From Bartonella elizabethae F9251 = ATCC 49927 (GTDB taxonomy: Bacteria; Pseudomonadota; Alphaproteobacteria; Rhizobiales; Rhizobiaceae): a DNA stretch of 64,000 nt. The DNA is taken from contig NZ_JADB01000003.1 of NCBI RefSeq assembly GCF_000518165.1, forward strand, positions 186,001 through 250,000, written 5' to 3'. Shown in pieces: positions 31,202-41,955 of the stretch (the stretch's first letter is position 1; the number at the start of each line of letters is the position of its first letter). The notes beneath the pieces are model-generated. The model had not been told where the DNA came from. It did not search any database and saw nothing but the letters and a program-made list of their open reading frames with translations. The position numbers were made by a program, and so were the translations under genes.

Positions 31202-32935
31202 CTACAGTGCTCGCGAATTAACGAACGGTCTAGGCAAAATATATGTATAAAAGTTTATTCCCTCTACGGGGTTACCCAACACCCATAGTGTGTTTTGTAC
31301 TTGTCCTTCTGTGTTTATAGGATGCTGATGACAATCAATGTCAATACCACCGGGATGATATCCATGATTGATAAATGGCCTAATAATGCCCTGAGAAACA
31401 AGATTGCGAATAAAAGAAGAATTGTCATCAAAAAGAGAAAAACTATCAATCTTAGCTTTTATCAGCACATCTCCTTCAACTAAACTACTCTCATCTTGGA
31501 AAATGGGATGTATTTCGAAACGACCAGTATCAGCATTGAGAACCAATGTGGGGGACGGGCCGCCAGCCAGAGTTACAATACCAGCTTCCATCAATGCCTT
31601 CAGTTCTTTGTTCCGCTGCATCGGGGGTCCTACAGAAATACGATTGAAATTCGGATTGAAATGTTCAATAAAGTATTTATGAGATGAATCCGTTAACCCA
31701 CCAAAATCGATTGCAGCGCGTAAGATATCTCGAACATCTCGCAACACATCCGTAGCTGCCTTCACTGGGCCATCAACATTACCTGCAGTAGAAGCAAAAA
31801 GATCTTCCTCCAAGTACTCAATAAAGAATTGTGTATAGTCATCCAAAGATGTGAATGTTTTATTTTGATGAGGATATAATAACTCTTGAATACACTGCTT
31901 ATCTTTAGGAGTAACAATATAAGATTCAGGGGAGAGCCAACGCCCCAGTTGCGTACTTCGATAAACGTAGCTCATTTCTTTAAGCAACAATGGTAAAATC
32001 TGCGTTTCAAAATTTATCTGTGGCGAACCGGTAGCAATGCTATATTGTTCACCATCACCTTTCTGATTAACTCCACGGCTACTAAAAGGCAATGTTTGAC
32101 GAGAAAATAGAGCTATCGTAGGCTCTTTTCCGCTTGGTATGTAGTGCAACTGACCAGCATCTTCAGTAAAATTACCACCGCGACCATAAGTCAATTGCGA
32201 TAAAACATCATAGGCGCTTAATCCAATTCCTTGCATCAAAACATGAGATCGAGGCGCTATAGAATTCAGCTGTTCGATTGGATAAGGAGTTGAATAATAG
32301 TCTAAAAGCGCATTTTTTATTTGATGAGCAGCCACAAACTGTTGCAAACTCTCATCATGCTGAGAATATATATTCTTACCATGGCCTGTCGTGATATAAA
32401 CGAAATCTGCACTGTAATGATGACCGTCTGCCAGAACAATATCCATCTTATTGTTCTCTGGGCAAAGATGGAGATTTTCAGCTCTTTGTCGAATCTCCTT
32501 AATACGAATACCTGAAGGTAAATTCTGTGTGAACTCTCTGTAAGCCAAAGATAGATATTCGCCTAATAAGCGACGTGATAAATAATCATTTTCTTTGATC
32601 TCTCTCCCATCATATTTTGTACGAGAAAAAACACCGTTAATATTACGATAGCCTTGTTGAATAGCCCATTGATAAAAATTGGGACCTTTACGAATAAGAC
32701 CCACATTCTTAACTGTATCATCACCAAACAAAGTAATTTGACAAGCTACTGTGTTAACCAACAAATGATCTGGCTAGTGTATACTATGCACGCCAGTTCC
32801 CATCTCGTTGGGATCAATCAATAAAATATCAATATTCCCAGAAAATGGATAATGACAATAAAGCGTGAGCAAACGTTCAAGAATACTGATTCCACGAGGG
32901 CCAACGCCTAAAATAGCAACTGTAGAGTGAAGCAT
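31202..32935 (-). pseudogene. FAD/NAD(P)-binding protein interrupted by one in-frame amber codon
   Basis: From an ATG at 32935, preceded by GGGGGA, one frame runs to the TAG at 31204-31202, 578 codons in all, but codon 54 (32776-32774) is TAG. Before it lies the dinucleotide-binding fold with GVGPRG (about residues 10-15) and LLIDPNEMGTG; after it comes PDHLLVNTVACQITLFGDD. Together these are the hallmark of the FAD_NAD_binding_9 family, oxidoreductases related to flavin monooxygenases. Changing CAG to TAG would account for the stop. Without readthrough, only a form starting inside (for example at a TTG at 32764) could be made, and it would lack the FAD-binding glycines. No other lesion is seen in the remaining 520 codons, suggesting a recent loss. 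Confidence 0.82.
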
Positions 32936-33028
32936 ATTATCATCCCCCTATAATAATTCAACCTTCATAAAATATTTAAAAAATGGCTTGACAAATTTTC
33001 TCAGCCTTTAGTGAAAGTTACAAATTTA

Positions 33029-34177
33029 TCAAACACCAACTATCTTTTTACAAAGACAATATTGACAGATTCCGGCAGCGGCAAAAAGTGCTAAGGCACC
33101 ACAGATAACCGAAAATATAATAGTATATGAACCAAATTGCATAAGACCGGTCAATAAAGGCCCCAGTATTTGGCCGAAACCGTAAGTTAATGTAATAAAT
33201 CCGAATAAATTTATACCATATGGTGCACGTAAACGCTTGGCTAACAGCATAACCAAACAGGTCGTCCCCATAAAAGTGAATCCAAAACCTAGGCAATTGA
33301 AGATGACCAAAATAGGAAACTGGTTGAAGAGTGTCAATAAGACGCATCCTGCTTGGATAAGCAAATTGAACATCAGACAACGTAATATCCCCCACCGATG
33401 TGCAGCCCACAACCAGATAAAACAACTGGGAACAATGGCACTTCCAACAAGCGACCATAAGTGACTCGCAAGGAGTTGGAAATGAAATGTTTTAGCCATC
33501 AAAGGAAGATATGTTGCGACAATAATGTAACCGAATCCGGCTAACCCATAAAGTAGAGCGAGTTCCCACCAAACAATATTTTCATGCACTAACGGTACCT
33601 TAACAGAAAATTGAGGCACATCAATACGCCGTGGAAACAGAATAAATAATAAAAGCAGCAATACAACAGATATTAAGCCGGCTCCCAACCAAATATTTGT
33701 CGCGTCAAGCGCCTTATTCAAACCAATGATAACGTATTCATTACCCAGTAGAATACCAACTCCTACACCTGCATAAAGCGAAGCAACAACCCGCCCGTTA
33801 TGGCTATGCTGCATAACCATAATAGAACCAAAAACCATCATCGCTGCACTTGCAACACCAGCAATAAAACGGATTAAAAAAACTAAGTAAAAGCTTGCCG
33901 TTAATGCCATGGAGATAATAAGTGCACTCGTCACTATGGCCGCACCAGATAGCATGCGAGGAGCAAGAGAGATATTCCCAATTCTACCAAACGTAAAGAA
34001 CATACTCCCAACTAAATAACCACCATAATTAGCACTGGCTATATAAGAAAGTTGATGAAAGGTAAACAACCCCTCATCCAACATAACTGGCAATATCGGT
34101 GTATAGAGGAATCGCCCAATACCCATCCCCAAAGTCATGACAACCATACCGAATAAAGCGATTTTGAAAGAATTCAA
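33029..34177 (-). CDS. YbfB/YjiJ-family MFS transporter
   Basis: A 382-residue protein with about twelve membrane helices, beginning MTLGMGIGRFLYTPILPVML, the typical first helix of the YbfB/YjiJ branch (MFS_4) of the major facilitator superfamily. It probably exports or imports a small molecule, which the family does not predict. The open frame begins with a TTG at 34177; no ATG with a good ribosome site is visible, so the start is uncertain (an ATG lies ten codons in). It is the first gene of a leftward operon with the FAD/NAD(P)-binding pseudogene, the orphan membrane protein and the tautomerase. Confidence 0.85.
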   Translation of the reverse strand: MNSFKIALFGMVVMTLGMGIGRFLYTPILPVMLDEGLFTFHQLSYIASANYGGYLVGSMFFTFGRIGNISLAPRMLSGAAIVTSALIISMALTASFYLVFLIRFIAGVASAAMMVFGSIMVMQHSHNGRVVASLYAGVGVGILLGNEYVIIGLNKALDATNIWLGAGLISVVLLLLLFILFPRRIDVPQFSVKVPLVHENIVWWELALLYGLAGFGYIIVATYLPLMAKTFHFQLLASHLWSLVGSAIVPSCFIWLWAAHRWGILRCLMFNLLIQAGCVLLTLFNQFPILVIFNCLGFGFTFMGTTCLVMLLAKRLRAPYGINLFGFITLTYGFGQILGPLLTGLMQFGSYTIIFSVICGALALFAAAGICQYCLCKKIVGV

Positions 34178-34604
34178 ATCTAGATGATTATTTTCCCCCC
34201 CATTCCTTATTATTCCTTTAACTGGTTATATTTCTCATCCGCGTCTCATCTTATCATAACAGCCTTTAGCTCAAAAAATAAAAGCAGATCTCTTTATTTT
34301 AATGACCATTACAATATATTTAATGTTCTAGTGTCAACATCACTGAATCAATGACATAATAACAGATTGAATTAAATGTGTTTTTATGTTATCCATCGAT
34401 CTTTGTTTTTTATCTCGATATTTTAAATGATTAACTGAAACAATTATAGATGCAGTCATAAATTTTACTTCTTTCAAAATCATTTTTTCATTTGCGGCAA
34501 AACTGAATAAACAACTCAACTGATTTGCCACTCATTTTCATAAAAAGGAATTCTGCTTCTTCTAGGGGAAATTGTTATTGAGGCTGATATGAAATTGAAG
34601 AGTT
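34178..34604. other. Intergenic region between the MFS gene and tRNA-Arg
   Basis: About 430 AT-rich bases with no believable gene; a 63-codon frame on the minus strand has no family-like features. The promoter of the MFS-to-tautomerase operon should be here. No copy of a tRNA 3' end was seen. Confidence 0.4.
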
Positions 34605-34681
<77 letters not shown>

Positions 34682-34953
34682 TTTACACCGATTATCAAAA
34701 TCAGTTGTGGTCTTTTAACTAATCATACGATCAGCTTCAATGTTTAAATGATCATTCTCATAAAAAAATTACTTATTTGTAATTTATCTAACAACGCAAT
34801 CTTCTTTCTTTTCTACAATGATACTTTATCTTGAAATAGCTTCTCTTTTTGTCTTCAATACTCTTTTTATTATAAAAAGAGCTTTGATGATAACTTCAAA
34901 ACTTTCAAAAAATAAGTTACAAGATAAATTATAAGTATCAGGATAATTCTTAA

Positions 34954-35727
34954 ATGACTACATTACCAAGTCGCTTTCATTTTATTTCCGCAGAAACTGA
35001 GGAGGCTCTCAAAGCTACCCAGAAATTAATTTCCGTCTACGGTCATTCTTCTCTGGAAGAAACTGATATTGTTGTTGCAATCGGTGGTGATGGAACAATG
35101 TTACAAACCGTACGAGATGTTATGAACACTGGAAAACCCATTTACGGTATGAATCAAGGTTCTGTAGGATTTCTTATGAATGAATTTCATGAAAAAAAAT
35201 TGCCCAATCGTATTGCTGTTGCCCATAAAAAAGAAATTCATCCCTTGCGCATGATTGCAAAAGCTGACTATCAAGAATCGATCGAGGCACTTGCAATTAA
35301 TGAAGTATCCCTCTTTCGACAATCTTATCAAGCAGCAAAAATTCGCATCACCATTGATAACAACATACGCATGGAACAGTTAAGTTGTGATGGTATCCTC
35401 GTCGCGACACCGGCAGGATCGACTGCCTATAATTTATCAGCACAAGGACCTATTCTCCCCCTTATGGCCCCCCTTATGGCCCTCACCCCTGTGAGCCCTT
35501 TTCGCCCAAGACGTTGGCATGGGGCATTGCTTCCCAATACAGTAACAGTGCGTTTTGATATGCTTGAACCTGACAAACGCCCTGTCAATGCTGCTGCAGA
35601 TAATGTTGAGGTTAAATCTGTCCATTCAGTGACGATCTCAATGGCAACAGAAGTAACAGCTTCAATCCTTTTTGACTCAAGTCATTCATGGGATGAACGC
35701 ATTTTATCAGAACAATTTCGCTATTAA
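34954..35727 (+). CDS. nadK: NAD kinase
   Basis: A 257-residue enzyme that phosphorylates NAD to NADP, the first step to the cell's NADPH pool. The GGDGTM nucleotide-binding motif is at about 44-49, the conserved NE of ALAINEVSLFR near 120, and GILVATPAGSTAYNLSAQGP near 147-166. Length and end are normal for alphaproteobacteria. AGGA lies 10 to 13 bases before the ATG. It is alone on the plus strand, followed by the DEAD-box gene 145 bases on. Confidence 0.95.
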   Translation: MTTLPSRFHFISAETEEALKATQKLISVYGHSSLEETDIVVAIGGDGTMLQTVRDVMNTGKPIYGMNQGSVGFLMNEFHEKKLPNRIAVAHKKEIHPLRMIAKADYQESIEALAINEVSLFRQSYQAAKIRITIDNNIRMEQLSCDGILVATPAGSTAYNLSAQGPILPLMAPLMALTPVSPFRPRRWHGALLPNTVTVRFDMLEPDKRPVNAAADNVEVKSVHSVTISMATEVTASILFDSSHSWDERILSEQFRY

Positions 35728-35872
35728 TGATTGTATTATGCGCTTTATATGTATATGATTGTTATAGTTGGCTTTTTTTGAAAGTATCTTAATACTCTTT
35801 AAGAGTAGAGAGTGTTGGTTGTACTTATTATTGAGATAGCGAAGTTAAAAGCACAGAGCAATTGATAAAAAA

Positions 35873-37276
35873 ATGATACCATCTTTGAATAGTTTTGATG
35901 ATTTAGGTCTTTCCGCAAAGGTTATTAATGCAGTAAAGTCAGCAGGATATACAGTTCCAACACCTATTCAAAGTGAAACAATTCCTCATGTCCTTCAAAG
36001 AAAAGATGTTCTAGGAATCGCTCAAACAGGAACGGGTAAAACCGCCTCTTTCGTATTGCCTATGCTCACTCTCCTTGAAAAAGGTCGTGCAAGAGCACGA
36101 ATGCCCCGTACACTTATCTTAGAACCAACACGGGAAATCGCAGCTCAAGTTGAAGAAAATTTCGATAAATACGGAATAAATCATCGTTTAAATGTTGCTC
36201 TTTTAATTGGTGGTGTTTCTTTTGAACACCAAGATCGTAAACTGGAACGAGGAGCGGATGTGCTTATCGCAACACCAGGGCGTCTTCTTGATCATTTCGA
36301 GCGTGGTAAATTACTCCTGATGGGCGTTGAAATCCTTGTTATTGATGAAGCTGATCGCATGTTGGATATGGGCTTTATTCCTGATATTGAACGTATCTGT
36401 AAACTAACACCTTTCACGCGTCAAACTTTGTTTTTTTCAGCAACAATGGCGCCAGAAATCACAAAGCTAACAAAACAATTTTTACATTCTCCTGTATCTG
36501 TTGAAGTGACAAAAGCATCTTCAACAGCAACCACAGTTACACAACGGCTTGTCAAATCTGGAAATAAGTCATGGGATAAAAGAGCGGTTTTACGAGAGCT
36601 TATCCAAAATGAAGGTTCTAAGCTTCAAAATGCTATTATTTTCTGTAATCGAAAGAGAGACATCTCTGAACTTTTTAGGTCACTCATCAAACATAACTTT
36701 AATGTAGGCGCACTTCATGGAGATATGGATCAATATTCACGCATGAATACCCTAGCCGACTTTAAAAATAATAAACTTACGCTTCTGGTTGCTTCTGATG
36801 TTGCTGCTCGTGGACTTGATATCCCAGCGGTAAGTCATGTATTTAATTATGATGTTCCTACACATGCTGAAGACTATATCCATCGAATTGGTCGTACAGG
36901 GCGTGCAAATCGTCGTGGAAAAGCCTTTACAATCGTAACAAAAGATGATCAAAAATATATCAACGCCATTGAAGAAATAAGCAATGAAAAAATTGAATGG
37001 CTCAATGGAGATCTTTCGACTTTAATAACCGATGATCAAACAGAAGATATTGTTGTAAAGAAAAAATCTTCACAATCATCAAAGAAAACTGCTGCCAAAG
37101 AGCCTCTTGCCCCTCCTAAAAAGACTGTAAAAGAGAATAAAGTAGATTATATCAAAAATGTGAAACGTAAAGAAAATCCATCCGAGCAACAACACTCACG
37201 AAAAAATAGGAATTACGTGCCTCTTGGATTTGGTGACGATATTCCTGCATTCATGCTCATAAAAACGCGTAGATAA
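35873..37276 (+). CDS. DEAD-box ATP-dependent RNA helicase, RhlE-like
   Basis: A 467-residue RNA helicase that remodels RNA in ribosome assembly or mRNA decay. Motifs in order: Q motif (PTPIQSETIP), I AQTGTGKT (about 50-57), Ia PTREIAAQ, Ib TPGRLLDH, II DEADRMLDMGF, III SAT, IV IIFCNRK, V ASDVAARGLDIP and VI HRIGRTGR. The last 90 residues are a lysine-rich, low-complexity tail, typical of the RhlE branch for RNA binding. The ribosome site before the ATG is poor. Which paralogue it is cannot be decided by reading. Confidence 0.93.
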   Translation: MIPSLNSFDDLGLSAKVINAVKSAGYTVPTPIQSETIPHVLQRKDVLGIAQTGTGKTASFVLPMLTLLEKGRARARMPRTLILEPTREIAAQVEENFDKYGINHRLNVALLIGGVSFEHQDRKLERGADVLIATPGRLLDHFERGKLLLMGVEILVIDEADRMLDMGFIPDIERICKLTPFTRQTLFFSATMAPEITKLTKQFLHSPVSVEVTKASSTATTVTQRLVKSGNKSWDKRAVLRELIQNEGSKLQNAIIFCNRKRDISELFRSLIKHNFNVGALHGDMDQYSRMNTLADFKNNKLTLLVASDVAARGLDIPAVSHVFNYDVPTHAEDYIHRIGRTGRANRRGKAFTIVTKDDQKYINAIEEISNEKIEWLNGDLSTLITDDQTEDIVVKKKSSQSSKKTAAKEPLAPPKKTVKENKVDYIKNVKRKENPSEQQHSRKNRNYVPLGFGDDIPAFMLIKTRR

Positions 37277-37333
37277 ACCCGTGTTTCATTCTACACGTAA
37301 AAATAAATAAAAAATGCTTTTAAAAAGTTTCTC

Positions 37334-38707
37334 TTATTTCCTAGAGAGTCTTTCTATTACCTTTTCGCGCCCTAAAAGCTGTAAAAGCTTTCCCATTTCT
37401 GGTCCATGATCAATGCCCGTAAGTGCTTGACGTAATGGCATAAATAAAGACTTTCCTTTCCGCCCCGTTTTTTCTTTTAATGCTGTCGTCCAGACTTGCC
37501 AACTTTCATCCTTCAATACCCCCTCAGGTAAGAAATTGAGTGACTGCTGTACAAACTCACGGTCCTCTCGTGCCACAGTATCAAAACTCTTTTCTTCATG
37601 AATAATTTTCCACCACAAGACAGCATCATTGACTTTATCAATATTGCTTCTTATCGCATTCCAGAAATATTCCGCCTTTTCTCCTTTAATAGAAAGATTT
37701 TGAAGACGCGTTTTAACGTCATCATAATTTAGTTCATGAACAAGATGACTATTCAAAGTATAAAGATCAGAAATATCAAATTTTGCAATGGACTTTGATG
37801 TATTTTGTAAATTAAAATGTTCTAAAAGCGCTTCTTGATGGGGGTAGGGATGCACATTTTGTGATGTCCCAATCAAAACAGCAAGACACTGAACAGCTAT
37901 CGATTCAAATCCTTCTTCCCGTAGGGAACGAATAGAAAGATCATTGTTACGTTTTGAAAATCCTTTTCCTAAAACTGTTGCCAATAAATTGAAATGACCA
38001 AAAACCGGTAATTCCGCATCAAGAGCTTTAAAAAGAGCAATCTGAGCTCCTGTATTTGTAACATGATCATCGCCACGAATAATATGTGTAATGGCCATAT
38101 CGACATCATCCACAACAGACGGTAATGTATAAAGATAGGTTCCATCTTCACGAATAAGAATAGGATCTGAAAGAGAAGCTAAATCTATCGTCTGATTTCC
38201 CTTTACAGCATCATTCCAGCAAACTTCTGTTCGCTTTGTTTGCAAAGGATTATTTTCAAAATTAGGAAGAAGAAAACGCCAATGCGGTTTACGACCTTGT
38301 GATTCAAAGTTTTTTTTCTCTTCTGCTGTCAACTTCAATGCTGCACGGTCATAAATGGGAGGCAGTTTGCGTGAAAGCTTTATTTTACGGCGTCGCTCTA
38401 ATTCTTCTGCTGTTTCATAACAGGGATAAAGCAAACCACGTTGTTTGAGAATTTCTGCCACTTCATCATATCGATTAAATCGTTTAGATTGGTAATAAAT
38501 TGCATCTGGTTGAATACCAAGCCATTCAAGATCAACAGCAATAGCATCGATATATTCCTGTTTAGAACGCTCAATATCTGTATCATCATAGCGCAAAATA
38601 AACTTTCCTTTATGGGCCCGTGCATAAAGCCAATTGAAAAGCGCACTACGAATATTACCAATATGAATATAACCTGTTGGAGAGGGAGCAAAACGAACTT
38701 TAACCAT
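37334..38707 (-). CDS. gltX: Glutamyl-tRNA synthetase, first copy (GluRS1/2-type paralogue)
   Basis: A 457-residue class I synthetase. HIGH-type motif: [13 protein letters not shown] at the N-terminus. The KMSKS site reads GFSKR ([13 protein letters not shown]), so the first lysine is glycine while the second is kept. The second gltX in this window has the more classical KLSKR. The ATG at 38707 is the family start; a longer in-frame start at 38746 would run into nadE. It follows nadE by 10 bases and is probably co-transcribed with it. Alphaproteobacteria often carry two such enzymes, and a division of labour between tRNA-Glu and tRNA-Gln charging is known in other bacteria. Confidence 0.93.
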   Translation of the reverse strand: MVKVRFAPSPTGYIHIGNIRSALFNWLYARAHKGKFILRYDDTDIERSKQEYIDAIAVDLEWLGIQPDAIYYQSKRFNRYDEVAEILKQRGLLYPCYETAEELERRRKIKLSRKLPPIYDRAALKLTAEEKKNFESQGRKPHWRFLLPNFENNPLQTKRTEVCWNDAVKGNQTIDLASLSDPILIREDGTYLYTLPSVVDDVDMAITHIIRGDDHVTNTGAQIALFKALDAELPVFGHFNLLATVLGKGFSKRNNDLSIRSLREEGFESIAVQCLAVLIGTSQNVHPYPHQEALLEHFNLQNTSKSIAKFDISDLYTLNSHLVHELNYDDVKTRLQNLSIKGEKAEYFWNAIRSNIDKVNDAVLWWKIIHEEKSFDTVAREDREFVQQSLNFLPEGVLKDESWQVWTTALKEKTGRKGKSLFMPLRQALTGIDHGPEMGKLLQLLGREKVIERLSRK

Positions 38708-38717
38708 AAAAGAATAC

Positions 38718-40379
38718 TCAATTTTTATCGCGAAAATAATTGACAATAGGATAACGACGATCGCGTCCGAAATTCTTGTAACTGATTTTTACACCGGGTG
38801 CAGATTGTCGCCTTTTATATTCAGCACCATAAAGAAGCTGTTCAATTTTCTCAACAGTTTCTCGGACATGCCCACGTTGAACAATATCACAAATACTCAT
38901 GTCATTTTCTACAAGAGATTGCAAAATATCATCTAGAATAGGATAAGGGGGTAGAGAATCTTCATCTTTTTGATTTTCCCGCAGCTCTGCAGAAGGTGCT
39001 TTTTCTATAATATTGAGGGGTATGACAATTCCTTCTGGTCCCTTTAAATGATGCAAATAATTTTTATTGCGCCACTCAGCTAATGCATAAACTTGCATTT
39101 TATAAATATCCTTAAGAGGATTAAAACCTCCATTCATATCACCATAAAGTGTTGCATATCCCACAGCAATTTCTGACTTATTGCCTGTTGTCACCACCAT
39201 TGAACCAAATTTATTTGACAGAGCCATTAAAAGTGTACCGCGTATACGACTTTGAAGATTTTCTTCTGTTACATCAGAGGGTAAGCCTAAAAAAAGAGGC
39301 GATACTATATTCAAAAAAGCCTCAACAGCTTGCTCAATCGGTATGATTTCATAGTGACATCCCAAAAGATGGGCACATTTTTTGGCATCGTTTAATGATT
39401 CTTGTGAAGTATAATGATAAGGCATCATAAGAGTGCGAACCCTCTCAGCACCAAGAGCATCCACCGCCATTGCCGTACACAGGGCTGAATCAATGCCTCC
39501 TGAAAGACCAAGAATAACATCCTTAAAACCGTTTTTATTAACGTAATCTTTCAAACCTAAAACACAAGCTTGATAATCAGCCGCTAATCCATTGAAAAGA
39601 CTTTCTTTCGGACCTGAAACACAGTGCCACCCTGTCGTTGTTCGTTGCCAATGACTCAAAGCAAGATGGCTGTCAAAGTGTTTCATTTGAAACACCTTTT
39701 GACCTTGTCCATTTAAAGCAAAAGATCCTCCATCAAAAACCAGCTCATCTTGACCACCAACTTGGTTAGCATAAATAATCGGCACTCCAGATTGTAGAGC
39801 TTGCATATGAATAATTTCTATACGTTTTAAGGTTTTATTACGATAGTAAGGAGATCCGTTAAGGACCAGAATAATTTCAGCGCCTTTATCTTTAAGCTCT
39901 GTACTAAGAGAGAAATCATTCCAAATATCTTCACAAATGACTATTCCCAATTTTATCCCATGATAAATAATAGGCTCAGGTCGTGATCCGGAAGAAAATA
40001 GACGCTTTTCATCAAACTCAGCGTAATTAGGTAAATCAAACTTAAAGCTCTCGGCAATGACTCGTCCTTCATCAAGAAGCATGACACCGTTATAAATATT
40101 GCCATTACGCCTTAAAGGAAGACCAATGACAATTCCAGGCCCACCTAGCGTTATTTTTGCTAATTTCTCAACAGCCTCTTCACATGTTTTTGTAAAAGAA
40201 GGCTTTAAAACAAGATCTTCCGGCGGATAAGCGCTTATAAAAAGCTCTGTAAATAGAACAAGATCAGCCCCCTCTTCTTTAGCCTTTTGATGCGCCATAA
40301 CGGCTAGAGAAAAATTCCCTTCAATATCACCGACAATAGGATTTAATTGGGCAACGGCTACCCGAAAGTTATCTTTCAT
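38718..40379 (-). CDS. nadE: Glutamine-dependent NAD+ synthetase
   Basis: A 553-residue two-domain enzyme that amidates nicotinic acid adenine dinucleotide to NAD. The N-terminal nitrilase-type glutaminase has its catalytic glutamate at about 45 (FTELFISA) and cysteine in VICEDIW near 148; the synthetase domain has the PP-loop [10 protein letters not shown] near 290 and [10 protein letters not shown] later. The ATG at 40379 (MKDNFRVAV) is preferred over 40394. Together with nadK 3 kb away it completes the last steps to NAD and NADP. Confidence 0.96.
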   Translation of the reverse strand: MKDNFRVAVAQLNPIVGDIEGNFSLAVMAHQKAKEEGADLVLFTELFISAYPPEDLVLKPSFTKTCEEAVEKLAKITLGGPGIVIGLPLRRNGNIYNGVMLLDEGRVIAESFKFDLPNYAEFDEKRLFSSGSRPEPIIYHGIKLGIVICEDIWNDFSLSTELKDKGAEIILVLNGSPYYRNKTLKRIEIIHMQALQSGVPIIYANQVGGQDELVFDGGSFALNGQGQKVFQMKHFDSHLALSHWQRTTTGWHCVSGPKESLFNGLAADYQACVLGLKDYVNKNGFKDVILGLSGGIDSALCTAMAVDALGAERVRTLMMPYHYTSQESLNDAKKCAHLLGCHYEIIPIEQAVEAFLNIVSPLFLGLPSDVTEENLQSRIRGTLLMALSNKFGSMVVTTGNKSEIAVGYATLYGDMNGGFNPLKDIYKMQVYALAEWRNKNYLHHLKGPEGIVIPLNIIEKAPSAELRENQKDEDSLPPYPILDDILQSLVENDMSICDIVQRGHVRETVEKIEQLLYGAEYKRRQSAPGVKISYKNFGRDRRYPIVNYFRDKN

Positions 40380-40503
40380 AAGTCTTTGTATCACTTCATC
40401 AGTTTGGCAACCACAACTTTATTCTTCACCATCGAAAATATTATTTTTTTAATTCTTTTCGGCCATAATGATCTAAAATAAAAAATGCCAGAAAAATTTT
40501 TTC

Positions 40504-41883
40504 CTACCCACCAGCAACAAGTGCTAATGAATCAGCCACACGATTTTTTTTAAGGAGTTCAGCAACAAGAAAAGCTAATTCTAACGCTTGATCTGCATTT
40601 AATCGTGGATCACATTGCGTATGATAACGATCAGATAAGTCATCGATAGAAATAGCATGCGCCCCGCCCGTACATTCCGTTACATCACGACCTGTCATCT
40701 CAATATGAATGCCTCCTGGATAGGTTCCCTCTCCACAATGTACTGCAAAAAAATTCTCTACTTCTTTTAGAACATAATCAAAGGGACGCGTCTTATAACC
40801 ATTGGCAGTAATTGTATTGCCATGCATTGGATCACATGACCATATAACCTCACGCTTCTCGCGTTCAACGGCACGGATGAGTTTAGGCAGATAACTTTCA
40901 ACCTTATCATAACCAAAGCGCGTAATAAGAGTAAGCCGCCCCGGCTCATTTTCAGGATTTAAAATATCAATTAATTTTAGAAGCTCATCAGACTCCATGG
41001 AAGGACCACACTTTAATCCTATAGGATTTTTAATGCCGCGACAATATTCAACATGAGCATGGTCAATCTGACGTGTACGGTCACCAATCCATAACATATG
41101 ACCAGATGTTGCATACCAATGCCCTGAAGTTGAATCAATACGAGTCAAAGCCTCTTCATAACCAAGCAAAAGCGCTTCATGACTGGTATAAAAAGATGTC
41201 TCCCGCAATGAAGAATGCGTTTTGGATGTAATCCCTATCGAACGCATAAAATCAATTGCTTCAGAAATACGCTCTGCCAATAATTCATAACGTTCCCCCT
41301 GCGGACTGTTAGAAATGAAACTCAACATCCATGTGTGAACATTTTCTAAATTAGCATAACCACCTTGCGAAAAAGCACGCAACAGATTAAGGGTTGCCGC
41401 TGATTGGCGATAAGCCATAGACATCCGTTGCGGATCTGGTATACGAGAATCGGCTCCAAATTCAATACCATTAATAATATCCCCCCGATAAGAAGGAAGC
41501 TCGACTCCCTCTTTGCTTTCGACATCAGAAGAGCGGGGCTTTGCAAATTGACCAGCAATACGACCAATTTTAACAACGGGTTTAGAACTCCCAAAGGTTA
41601 AAACAATCGCCATTTGCAAAAATACACGAAAAAAGTCACGAATATTATCAGCTTCATGTTCTGCAAAGCTTTCAGCACAATCACCACCTTGCAATAAAAA
41701 AGCTCTGCCTTTCGCAACAGCTGCTAATTCATTTTTTAAATCACGTGCTTCACCGGCAAAAACCAAAGGCGGATATCTTCTCAGCTTTCGTTCAACATCT
41801 TCCAACATAGACTTATCCGGATAAGTCGGAACTTGCTTAATTGGCCTTTTTCTCCAAGAGTCAGGCGCCCATTCTTTTATCAT
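40504..41883 (-). CDS. aroG: Class II 3-deoxy-7-phosphoheptulonate (DAHP) synthase
   Basis: A 459-residue plant-type (AroAII) DAHP synthase, the first enzyme of the shikimate pathway, joining phosphoenolpyruvate and erythrose 4-phosphate. [11 protein letters not shown] near residue 67 holds the metal-binding cysteine; [14 protein letters not shown], the MLWIGDRTR segment and [10 protein letters not shown] with its histidine are all present. No separate regulatory domain is seen. It follows glutathione reductase on the same strand in reverse order of distance (gor lies upstream, 72 bases away). Confidence 0.94.
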   Translation of the reverse strand: MIKEWAPDSWRKRPIKQVPTYPDKSMLEDVERKLRRYPPLVFAGEARDLKNELAAVAKGRAFLLQGGDCAESFAEHEADNIRDFFRVFLQMAIVLTFGSSKPVVKIGRIAGQFAKPRSSDVESKEGVELPSYRGDIINGIEFGADSRIPDPQRMSMAYRQSAATLNLLRAFSQGGYANLENVHTWMLSFISNSPQGERYELLAERISEAIDFMRSIGITSKTHSSLRETSFYTSHEALLLGYEEALTRIDSTSGHWYATSGHMLWIGDRTRQIDHAHVEYCRGIKNPIGLKCGPSMESDELLKLIDILNPENEPGRLTLITRFGYDKVESYLPKLIRAVEREKREVIWSCDPMHGNTITANGYKTRPFDYVLKEVENFFAVHCGEGTYPGGIHIEMTGRDVTECTGGAHAISIDDLSDRYHTQCDPRLNADQALELAFLVAELLKKNRVADSLALVAGG

Positions 41884-41955
41884 TATACTCTCTCTAAAAA
41901 ATTAAGCTTCCAGCTTAGCATATCAAAAACTTTTTACCACACTATGGGGTGTTGT

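Noticed and set aside
33048-33458. A 136-codon frame on the same strand as the MFS gene
   Set aside because: It is an alternative frame inside a clear MFS coding region; the helices fit only the longer frame.
34340-34531. A 63-codon minus-strand frame between the MFS gene and tRNA-Arg
   Set aside because: No ribosome site, no recognisable motif, and a composition like the surrounding non-coding DNA.
35455-35490. A short tandem-like repeat (CTTATGGCC twice) in nadK
   Set aside because: It encodes PLMAPLMAL, and the family normally has a similar PL-x-x-PL-x-AL at this place; the length is normal, so no expansion is implied.
37279-37296. A CGTGT/ACACG hairpin between the DEAD-box gene and gltX
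   Set aside because: Five base pairs with an 8-base loop is too weak to call a terminator.
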